Part shown: one piece after another, positions 56,283 through 64,000 of the stretch
Numbering within the stretch: the first letter of the stretch is position 1
Layout: each line of letters opens with the position of its first letter
Source of the DNA: Phaeosaccion multiseriatum
Taxonomy: Eukaryota > Ochrophyta, other classes
DNA: 64,000 nucleotides
Reading direction: 5' to 3'
Assembly (NCBI GenBank): GCA_965112735.1
Contig: OZ218950.1
Location: forward strand, 3,348,001-3,412,000
Position numbers and translations under genes: made by a program
Notes under the pieces: generated by a model
Told to the model about the DNA's origin: nothing
Seen by the model: only the letters and a program-made list of their open reading frames with translations
Databases searched by the model: none

Positions 56283-58448
56283 ATGTTCGTTCGGGCAATC
56301 AAGCGTTCTCGTGCTCGGGGGACGTCCGGAGGAGCAGCAGCCGCCGCAGTATGCCCCCCCCGTCTCGTGGGAGGAGGAGGAGGAGGAGGAGGAAAATCCA
56401 TACACCTGGGGGGAAGATGGGTCTCGGCTCTCTCCACATCTTTGGTAGCTTCGCACCCTCCTGTGGAAAGTCACTCGTTCCGCCTGATTGGAACCAGGGT
56501 TATTACGGCGGGGATACGGCAGGGACGAGGTGGTACACGTGCAGAGGGAGAGAAGCAAAAAGAGCTGAACAAAGAGATCCAGAGACTTGGAAAAAAGCGC
56601 GACTGGAGGGGGGTTGCGAGAGCGATTGAGAAGGCGAAAGCAGCGGGGCTTCGAATGAACGTCATTTTGTTTAACGCTTCTATTTCTGCGGTGGGCAAAG
56701 CTCGGCGATGGAAGGGTGCGCTTGCCCTGCTCGATGAAATGAAGGCAAGCGACCTCCAACCCGATGTCATCTCGTACAGCTCTGCGATTGCTGCTTGTGG
56801 CAAGGCAGGGCAGCACGAGAAGGCGCTGGACTTACTGGGGGAGATGCGGAAGGAAGGGCTTCAACCCGATGAATTCTCGTACAGCTCTGCGATTAGTGCT
56901 TGCGGCAGCGCGAAGCAGCACGAGAAGGCGCTGGACTTGCTGGAGGAGATGCGGAAGGAAGGGCTTCAACCCAATGTCATCACGTACAACTCTGCGATTG
57001 ATGCTTGTGGCAATGCAGGGCAGTACGAGAAGGCGCTGGACTTGCTGGAGGAGATGCGGAAGGAAGGGCTTCAACCCAATGCCATCTCGTACAACTCTGC
57101 GATTAGTGCTTGTGGCAATGCAGGGCAGTACGAGAAGGCGCTGGACTTGCTGGAGGAGATGCGGAGGGAAGGGCTTCAACCCAATGTCATCACGTACAAC
57201 TCTGCGATTGATGCTTGTGGCAATGCAGGGCAGTACGAGAAGGCGCTGGACTTGCTGGAGGAGATGCGGAAGGAAGGGCTTCAACCCGATGTTATCACGT
57301 ACAGCTCTGCGATTAGTGCTTGTGGCAAGGCAGGGCAATGCGAGAAGGCGCTGGACTTGCTGGAGGAGATGCGGAAGGAAGGGCTTCAACCCAATGTCAT
57401 CTCGTACAGCTCTGCGATTAGTGCTTGCGGCAGCGCGAAGCAGCACGAGAAGGCGCTGGACTTGCTGGAGGAGATGCGGAGGGAAGGGCTTCAACCCAAT
57501 GTCATCACGTACAACTCTGCGATTGATGCTTGTGGCAATGCAGGGCAGTACGAGAAGGCGCTGGACTTGCTGGAGGCGATGCGGAAGGAAGGGCTTCAAC
57601 CCGATGTTATCACGTACAACTCTGCGATTAGTGCTTGTGGCAATGCAGGGCAGTACGAGAAGGCGCTGGACTTGCTGGAGGAGATGCGGAGGGAAGGGCT
57701 TCAACCCGATGTCATCTCGTACAGCTCTGCGATTAGTGCTTGTGGCAATGCAGGGCAGCACGAGAAGGCGCTGGACTTGCTGGAGGAGATGCGGAGGGAA
57801 GGGCTTCAACCCGATGTCATCACGTACAGCTCTGCGATTAGTGCTTGCGGCAGCGCGAATCAGCACGAGAAGGCGCTGGACTTGCTGGAGGAGATGCGGA
57901 AGGAAGGGCTTCAACCCGATGTTATCACGTACAACTCTGCGATTAGTGCTTGTGGCAATGCAGGGCAATGCGAGAAGGCGCTGGACTTGCTGGAGGAGAT
58001 GCAGAGGGAAGGGCTTCAACCCAATGTCATCACGTACAACTCTGCGATTAGTGCTTGCTGCAGCGCGAAGCAGCACGAGAAGGCGCTGGACTTGCTGGAG
58101 GAGATGCGGAAGGAAGGGCTTCAACCCGATGTTATCACGTACAGCTCTGCGATTAGCGCTTGTGGCAATGCAGGGCAATGCGAGAAGGCGCTGGACTTGC
58201 TGGAGGAGATGCGGAGGGAAGGGCTTCAACCCAATGTCATCTCGTACAGCTCTGCGATTAGTGCTTGCGGCAGCGCGAAGCAGCACGAGAAGGCGCTGGA
58301 CTTGCTGGAGGAGATGCGGAGGGAAGGGCTTCAACCCAATGCCATCGCGTACAACTCTGCGATTGATGCTTGTGGCAATGCAGGGCAGTACGAGAAGGCG
58401 CTGGACTTGCTGGAGGAGATGCGGAGGGAAGGGCCTCAATCCGATTGA
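56283..58448 (+). CDS. Pentatricopeptide repeat (PPR) protein, P-type, 17 near-identical repeats
   Basis: PPR proteins bind organelle RNA one base per repeat. This uninterrupted frame of 721 residues begins with a basic, Ala/Gly-rich leader (MFVRAIKRSRARG), consistent with organelle targeting, and a helical segment (about 90-126). Seventeen repeats of exactly 35 residues follow from 56661 to 58445, consensus VITYNSAISACGNAGQYEKA plus LDLLEEMRREGLQPD. Repeat 1 is the most diverged; the rest are nearly identical in DNA. Variation concentrates at residue 5 (Asn or Ser) and residue 35 (Asp or Asn), the pair known to set base choice. The frame ends at an in-frame TGA (58446-58448) inside what would be repeat 18, and more repeats continue beyond it, so the gene may be truncated or a pseudogene. 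Confidence 0.85.
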   Translation: MFVRAIKRSRARGTSGGAAAAAVCPPRLVGGGGGGGGKSIHLGGRWVSALSTSLVASHPPVESHSFRLIGTRVITAGIRQGRGGTRAEGEKQKELNKEIQRLGKKRDWRGVARAIEKAKAAGLRMNVILFNASISAVGKARRWKGALALLDEMKASDLQPDVISYSSAIAACGKAGQHEKALDLLGEMRKEGLQPDEFSYSSAISACGSAKQHEKALDLLEEMRKEGLQPNVITYNSAIDACGNAGQYEKALDLLEEMRKEGLQPNAISYNSAISACGNAGQYEKALDLLEEMRREGLQPNVITYNSAIDACGNAGQYEKALDLLEEMRKEGLQPDVITYSSAISACGKAGQCEKALDLLEEMRKEGLQPNVISYSSAISACGSAKQHEKALDLLEEMRREGLQPNVITYNSAIDACGNAGQYEKALDLLEAMRKEGLQPDVITYNSAISACGNAGQYEKALDLLEEMRREGLQPDVISYSSAISACGNAGQHEKALDLLEEMRREGLQPDVITYSSAISACGSANQHEKALDLLEEMRKEGLQPDVITYNSAISACGNAGQCEKALDLLEEMQREGLQPNVITYNSAISACCSAKQHEKALDLLEEMRKEGLQPDVITYSSAISACGNAGQCEKALDLLEEMRREGLQPNVISYSSAISACGSAKQHEKALDLLEEMRREGLQPNAIAYNSAIDACGNAGQYEKALDLLEEMRREGPQSD

Positions 58449-59092
58449 TTTCGGTTAAACTCTGTGATAGCTGCTTGTGGCAAGGCAGGGCAGCACGAGA
58501 AGGCGCTGGACTTGCTGGAGGAGATGCAGAGGGACGGGCTTTTTTGCGTACCCGATGTCATCACGTACAGCTCTGCGATTAGCGCTTGTGGCAAGGCAGG
58601 GCAATGCGAGAAGGCGCTGGACTTGCTGGAGGAGATGCGGAGGGAAGGGCTTCAACCCGATGCCATCACGTACAACTCTGCGATTGATGCTTGTGGCAAT
58701 GCAGGGCAGTACGAGAAGGCGCTGGACTTACCGGAGGAGATGCGGAAGGAAGGGCTTCAACCCAGTGAAAGTTCGTACAGCTCTGCGATTGCTGCTTGCG
58801 GCAGCGCAGGGCAGTACGAGAAGACGCTGAACTTGCTGGAGGAGATGCAGAGGGAAGGGCTTGAGCCCGTCATCTCGTACAACTCTGCGATAGTGCTTGT
58901 GGCAATGCAGGGCAGTACGAGAAGGCGCTGGACTTGCTGGAGGAGATGCGGAGAGACGGGTTTGGGCCCAATGATATCTCGTACAACTCTGCGGTTAGTG
59001 CTTGCGGCAAGGCGGGGCAGCACGAAAAGGCGCTGGCCTTGCTGGAGGAAATGCGGAGAGAAGGGCTTCAACCCGATGTCATCTCGTACAGG
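56661..59092 (+). repeat. 105-bp tandem repeat array encoding PPR units
   Basis: About 23 units with a period of 105 bases: 17 exact-length units to 58445, then six with small indels. Internal units differ mostly by single-base changes. Because 105 is a multiple of three, false long frames without stops appear in another + frame and on the minus strand. Confidence 0.92.
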
Positions 59093-59430
59093 CCTGCGAT
59101 TCATGTCCTGTCTGTGCACAAGCCATGGGGCCGGCTGACAGCCTGTACGCAGATGCCATCGCAAAGGGTATAACGTCGCATTGGAAGAGGGGAAACGAAG
59201 GGAAGGTGACGGACTTGCACCAGCACTGGGAGTGGACCGGCAAGGCCGCCCTTCGCTACGCTCTTCAAGTGGAGTGGGCGAAGGCCCGGATCAGATTCGT
59301 CACTGGGCGGCAGCGTGGACGGTGCAGCGTGCTGAAGCCTGCGGTGCGGGTGTACCTCAACAGAGAGCTCGGACTGCACGCCACAGGGCACGACACCAAC
59401 GAGGGCCGTGTGGTTTTCAAGGCAGAGTAG
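58449..59430 (+). pseudogene. Broken continuation of the PPR gene with an SMR-like C-terminal domain
   Basis: After the TGA the same frame continues with repeats 18-21 (58449-58868). One carries a 6-base insertion (LFCVPD instead of LQPD) and one a 3-base loss of the Asp codon. A one-base loss near 58890 (GCGATAGTGC where other units read GCGATTAGTGC) shifts the frame for repeats 22-23. A second shift between about 59095 and 59125 leads to a frame reading MGPADSLYADAIAKGITSHW, TDLHQHWEW, FVTGRQRGRCSVLKPAVRVY and NEGRVVF, ending at 59430. These match the SMR domain pattern DLHxxS, TGRGxHS, LxPAVxxxL known from PPR-SMR proteins, though degenerate. Decay is the simplest reading; sequencing errors in a repetitive region are the alternative. 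Confidence 0.75.
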
Positions 59431-60241
59431 TAGGTAGGCATCATCGGTAGAAGGGGAGAACGGGGAAGTGACTTCAGACTTCAGAGCCGAGTGGGTATGG
59501 AAGTGGCAGACTGGGCACAATCACAGCATCACAGCTGACAACGCCTCGTATTCAAGTTCCAGTTTCAGTTTCACTCTTCTTCTTTCCCAATTCCCCCAAC
59601 GGTTTATGCACGAGAAGTATGAGTAATCCGGAGGCGCTTGGCCGTGGCGCTCCAAAGGGCACACCACGAGAGATCGATTCTCCAAGGCGAGCGGCACAGA
59701 AGAGAACATCTCAGCTAACAACGGAGCAGCCCATATTCCTTCTGCATTTACTCGACAGTAACTATTTACGAGGGCGCGAAGAACGCCTTCTCCTTCACGA
59801 TTCACGAGCGAGGCATGGCGGCATGGCCCTGAGAGTCCAAGCCGCCATCGGACCTCGGCGTGACGGAGCGACGGAGCGAGCGACCTCAGAGTCAAGCGCT
59901 CTGCTCCTCCGCTCACGGCTGAGCGCGTCGGGGGTCGGGGGAAGTACCCCGTCATCCCGAGGGGGGGGCTGTCTGCTGTTGCCATTCTTCTTCAGCCGGC
60001 CTGTCGTGAGGGCGAGAGCGATGGTACACGAGGTACAGCTTCAGCCCTTTCGACGACCCTGGATGGGGAGCGAAGGGCCGCTCGCCGGGCAAGATTACGC
60101 TGTATCCGCCTCGTGACTTGCTGCAGAGAAACCATCGCCCCCAACCCTGCAGCAATGTGCATGTATGTGCGAGCGTGCATGCATGCGTGTGTATCTGCGC
60201 CTGTGTGTATCTGCGCCCAAGTGTGCGTGTGTGTGTGTGTG
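59431..60241. other. Spacer without a recognised gene
   Basis: Between the PPR/SMR remnant (+) and the REV7 gene (-). Short frames exist, but none shows a domain. GT-rich sequence lies at 60160-60242, just beyond the REV7 stop codon. Confidence 0.5.
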
Positions 60242-61941
60242 TCAAGTCCCTGCTTCCCACGTGAGTCTCAGTCCCAAGGAAGTAGCATCGCTCGAGAAGA
60301 CTCTCACGATCCTGACAGCGCTACCACTTCCGCCGCTGCCTGCTCTGCCTCCCCTCGCGGGTGGATCTGCCGCTTCGAGCCACTCATTGGTGCCCAGCCT
60401 TTGTACGGCAGCAGAACTCATCGAAGTGATAAGGCGCAGGCTGAATGTCGAAAACTCGTTCTGAAACCCTGCTCACACAGCGGGGAAGGGGGAGGTTAGG
60501 GGGGGGGGGTTGGTATGCATCTTGGTGAGCCAGGCACAAACCCAGTCAGTCTGCTTCTAATTTTAAGGGGAGAGGGGGGGGGTGCAATGTGATACTGCGA
60601 CGCAATGAATGCATGTACGTCCAGGAGTCTGTAGGCACTTTGATAGCGTGCCACCCTCCCCTCCTCTCCTCGACTCGCAGCACGCCCCCTCTTGGCCACA
60701 TCCACATCGCAAGCTCACACGCCAACCACGCAGATACTTCATACACTACCTTCAGGGTCGCCGTGCTTGGCTGTGAGTTGCGTGATGAGTGACGTGAGAA
60801 CTCCCCTCAGCTCATTCTCCAGCTGGATTAAATAGTGGAAGGTGAGGGAGAGAAGCCGGGGGTCGGTGGGGAGAGGCAAAGTATGAGCAGTCGTTCGGTG
60901 ACGCATAGGGCCTAGTGCGGACTCAAATATTTCGAACGGGCCACGGTTTCTCACGTTCAGTTGGCGAGGTGTAGGGGGTTGGAAAGTAGAGTGTGTGACT
61001 GCCTGGGGACGAGATGAATGATTGAGCCCTGGCTAGGTAGCCAGCCACCACTCCCAGTCAATTAGGCAAGCAGATGGTGCGGGAATCAGGCAAGCAGAGG
61101 GTGGCGCGAAGAGTGGCGCGAAGGCCGCTTGTCCACTCACTCGAAGCCAGGGCCAGAAGAAGTGCCCCTCCACCCCCCCCCAGAGTTACTACGTACCAGG
61201 CCGATTGTTCTGACATCCATAGTGGGCCTGAGTTTCCCATGAGGGAGGCGGGGGCAGCGAGAATGGAGCCAGACATGAGAAACGTTACTGGCGGATCAAC
61301 AAGCTGGTTGCGAGGATGTAGTGCAAATGAAGGTGGGGAGATTCAAGAGGGGGAAAGAGAGCTTCTCTTGTGCCGGCGTCGGTGAGGGGCTAAGAAGAAC
61401 GCGACCGAGCACGAACCTGTCGTCACCCTTGTTCGTTGCGGTCGCAGCAGCAGCTATCCCATCGATTCCGATGACGATCCTCTCGCTCACTTTGTCGGAG
61501 TGATCGTGCAGGCAAATGGCCAATTCGCGAACTGCTCCCTAACCTCCGAGCCGAGGGAAAGAAAAACGGGGAAGATCTGCGTGAGGTGGGGGAGTAGGAA
61601 AGCCACATCTCTCTGGTGCCTCTAGATAACGACCTCCCGCCCCTTCCAGGCGCCTCCTCCTCCCCCCGCATACTAGTTCACTCCGAAATGCAACAACCCA
61701 TCCGTCCTACCCCCGTCACCTTGGCGATGAGCGGTCTCGCATTGACCAGTACTCGCGCAATGTAGTCGTTGAGGTCCGGATGCCTACTCTCCCATACCCC
61801 GAGCCCGCCATACTTGGAGGCCTTTTGAAAGATGTCCCTGGGGTACACTTGCCGCAGATGCAGCGTTTGGTGCACGAGCACCTCCAGGAACTCCACAAGG
61901 ATTTCCGCCAGTATCTGCTGGTCTGCGAGTGGCAGAGACAT
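60242..61941 (-). CDS. REV7/MAD2L2-like HORMA-domain protein
   Basis: REV7 is the HORMA subunit of DNA polymerase zeta and of DNA-end protection complexes. Exons read with confidence: 61720-61941 (start MSLPLADQQILAEILVEFLE, then LHLRQVYPRDIFQKASKYGG, HPDLNDYIARVL and PLIAK), 61538 down to about 61420 (AVRELAICLHDHSDKVSERIVIGIDG), 60750-60822 (LENELRGVLTSLITQL) and 60242-60468 (FSTFSLRLITSM, NEWLEAADP, VRIVRVFSSD and the stop). These parallel the human MAD2L2 order. A linking exon at about 60955-61002 (STFQPPTPRQLN) is likely, but how it joins the second exon is unresolved, so the middle, including the expected KFVFEI-like strand, is uncertain. Confidence 0.75.
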
Positions 61942-62454
61942 GTTATGGGAGAGAGAGAAAAAAGAAAAAAAAAAAGAAATAAAAGATGGAACACTTTGAG
62001 TACAGCGCATTCCCTGCCATCTGTGAGGAAGCAGTTGAGACTTCCGCGCGGCCGGAGATCTCGCGCGCGGGAGAAGCAAGGGGATCCCTCTCTTTCGTAC
62101 GCAATGCCCCGGCTGGGGAGTACGGGGGAAAGGAAGGAGGCTGCTCGAGAGCGACTTGCTTCGCTGAATCGAAGGTCCTCTCAAGGCTCCTTAGTACGCC
62201 AAGATCCAAGGCATGAAAGACGAACCCACGCTGCAGCTTCATCTCACGTGGAAAATGCTGCGTATATGCAGGTCCGGCTCATGCCCGATTCGTGCATCTC
62301 AGCGAGCGTCCGAACTGGTGTCCGAAGTAGTGTCTCTCTCTCTCCAGCACCACAATCATCGCCCGATCAAGTTCCTCACTCTCTCCCTCTCCTACTGTGT
62401 CTGTATCCGAACTCATCTTCTCAACATCAGGAGTTCAGGAGCGCACTTGCCGAC
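61942..62454. promoter_or_regulatory. Divergent promoter / 5' region (REV7 and WD40 genes)
   Basis: About 513 bases between divergent starts. An A-rich tract at 61957-61985 lies right behind the REV7 start. An acceptor-like TCAACATCAG ends at 62430, so the WD40 gene may have a coding or untranslated exon in this region. Confidence 0.4.
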
Positions 62455-64000
62455 ATGGAAAGGAAGGGCAGCGATAATAGCACCAGCAGGGACAGGAGCA
62501 GGAGTAGCCTGTCGGGCTCTGCGCGAAACGCAACAGCAGCCAGGGGCCTGTCGTTGCAGGGACGCAGGGAGGGCAGCCCTCAGCCTACCAGCAGCAGCAC
62601 GAGCATGAAAAGAAGGGAAAGTGGTGGTAATGGAGGTCTCCGTCTTGGTCCGGAGCGTGGTCGAAGGCTCTCCTCCTCCCCAGAGGCTCCAAGTCGGAGC
62701 TGGTGGGACGGCCCATCAGACCCCTCGGGAACTCTGGTTGATGCAAGTGACCGCAACCTCATGTGCAGTAGCAGCAGCAGTGACAGCAGTAGCAGCACCT
62801 CTGGGCCCACAGCTGTGTTTGGTTGCGCGGACCATGCGCTCTATGAGGTGGAGCTGTGCACGGGAAAGCTCAAGAGGAAGCTCCACTCTCGATCCTCGGG
62901 CCACAGCGACTGGGTCACTGCCGTCGTGCACACCGCGGGGAGAGGCGATATCGTCTCGGGAGGAAGCGATGGACAGCTCTGCAAGTGGCCCGCTTCAGGT
63001 ACTTGCCAACCACACAGTATGGATAGAATGCAGACCGCAGAGGTGACACGGGGGACATGTTCGTGTATGTCTAAAGAGTCAAGGAAGCTGAGGAGAGGAG
63101 CGTAAAAGAGTGCTCCCCATTCTTGTCCCGGATATTCTCCGACAGTTGTCACCTTCCCCATGGTCCGCTGCTTGTCGTTCCCAGGGTACTGTATCAACTG
63201 AGTTCGAAATCAGGAAGGGCTGAACCTGACAAACACCGAAACGGCAACCTCTTGACTTCTGTCACGCCCTGTCACCCTCAGGCGGTCTGGAGTGCCGACA
63301 GGTCCGGGCACACGAATCGTCCATCAGTCAACTTCGGACTGACGACACCGGCAAGGTGAGGAAGAACGGCGCAGCCCACGCTGTCTGTCTTGAGGAGGCC
63401 GTCTATCTGCAGTCAGTGGCAGGCAGCTCCAGACATATCAATCATGAGAGGACGGGACGGGCGAAAGCCGTACTGTTTACTGTCTGTCCTCTCTCTATAT
63501 ATATGCATGTGCGTTCGGGGCGTCGGGGCTGCTATTAGAACCGCAGAAGACCCTGCTCGAAGCAAGCGCTGCTGCCCTGTCCAACGCCGCTGCCAGCAAC
63601 GTGTTCACGGTTCACGTGTCCTTTCCGACCGATTCCTCCTCCCCCCCTCAGCCCGATTCCTCCTCCCCTCCTCCTTCTCTTTCACCCCCGGCAGGTTGTA
63701 TCGTCGGGCTGTGGGGGCGAGATTTGCTTGTGGAACGCGGCGCACGGAGGAGCGCTGTCCAAACTGACCGAGTTCGCGTCATCGGGTAGGACTGAACATA
63801 TGACTCAAGTTTTTGTCGATCCTTATCACTATAGCAGCGGTTCCCACTATATTTTGTTGTCGTGCTTCTTCTACTACTCCTGCTACTGCTACTGCTGTTG
63901 CTGGGCTCAACCCTCCTCTCCTCTCACCGTCAATCATTGAACCTTCCACCGCCTTCCCTCGCCTGCTACGTGTGTGCTGTGTCAAACCAAAACAAAAAAA
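62455..64000 (+). CDS. WD40-repeat protein, 5' part (continues past the window)
   Basis: The first readable exon (62455-62998) encodes a Ser/Arg/Gly-rich leader, then one WD repeat: TAVFGCADHALYEVELCTGK, GHSDWVTAVVHTAGRGDIVSGG and SDGQLCKWPASG. Exon 63282-63355 adds GGLECRQVRAHESSISQLRT, and exon 63695-63785 adds VVSSGCGGEICLWNAAHGGA, a second WD repeat; all junctions are in phase. The following intron runs off the right edge. If the acceptor at 62430 is used, the coding region extends upstream (EFRSALADM). Beta-propeller scaffold; partners unknown. Confidence 0.75.

Noticed and set aside
56832-58439. Open frame of 535 codons on the minus strand opposite the PPR repeats
   Set aside because: Same cause: one stop-free antisense unit repeated many times.
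56764-58458. Long Arg/Trp-rich open frame (564 codons) overlapping the PPR gene on the + strand
   Set aside because: It is the +1 shadow of the 105-bp repeat; the absence of stops is copied by the repeat. The PPR frame has the family consensus.
56661-59092. CRISPR-like or satellite array
   Set aside because: The direct repeats are contiguous 105-bp coding units without spacers and match PPR consensus.
59521-60116. Frames on both strands between the PPR and REV7 genes
   Set aside because: No recognisable domain and no in-phase neighbours.
1-64000. tRNA, rRNA or bacterial-type operons
   Set aside because: I looked for T-loop GGTTCGAATCC-like boxes and polycistronic clusters and found none that I could support.

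Overview
This is a window of nuclear DNA from a eukaryotic microalga. Genes have many short GT-AG introns, coding sequence is GC-rich, and introns and spacers are full of simple repeats. The plastid-type IspH enzyme, with a signal-peptide-like leader ending in an Ala-Phe step, points to a secondary-plastid stramenopile. A eustigmatophyte such as Nannochloropsis is my best guess, but the sequence alone does not prove the genus. Exon boundaries were read by hand from splice sites, reading phase and remembered family conservation; no search was run.

Layout from left to right: a long (TCC)n tract ending in a splice acceptor and an unrecognised partial gene (1-1505, +); a 4'-phosphopantetheinyl transferase (2756-5872, +); a VAMP7-like R-SNARE (7149-9010, -); an unrecognised membrane protein (9274-11719, +); a D-cysteine desulfhydrase/ACC deaminase-like PLP enzyme (12716-15186, -); a possible reverse-transcriptase remnant (about 15375-15785); a giant membrane protein with Pro-Thr repeats and a beta-propeller-like ectodomain (16203-23932, -); a leucine-rich-repeat protein (24313-27584, +); EMC2 (28687-30411, -); a candidate 200-bp MITE (30549-30748); a SUGP1-like G-patch splicing protein (31101-33013, -); IspH (33167-37259, +); a methyltransferase-like protein (37540-39377, -); ribosomal protein eL42 (40723-41732, +); a WAPL-like cohesin-release factor (42099-48479, -); a mitochondrial-carrier-family protein (48854-50570, +); a second small inverted-repeat element (50653-50850); a MAP65/Ase1/PRC1 microtubule bundler (51302-56021, -); a highly homogeneous PPR gene with a broken PPR-SMR tail (56283-59430, +); a REV7/MAD2L2 HORMA protein (60242-61941, -); and the start of a WD40 protein running off the right edge (62455-, +).

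The genes are mostly housekeeping and do not form one pathway. Two serve plastid isoprenoid and carrier-protein metabolism (IspH, PPTase). Three concern chromosomes and the spindle (WAPL, MAP65, REV7). Two serve the secretory system (VAMP7, EMC2). Seven neighbouring pairs are divergently transcribed, several from spacers under 400 bp.

The most interesting features are four. The PPR gene has 17 intact 35-residue repeats that are almost identical in DNA but differ at the two RNA-specificity codons, followed by a decayed continuation ending in an SMR-like domain. The giant membrane gene has five consecutive phase-0 mini-exons that encode only Pro-Thr repeats. Two roughly 200-bp inverted-repeat elements have similar termini. 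Very small exons (16, 20 and possibly 24 nt) occur, and ordinary ORF calling would miss them.
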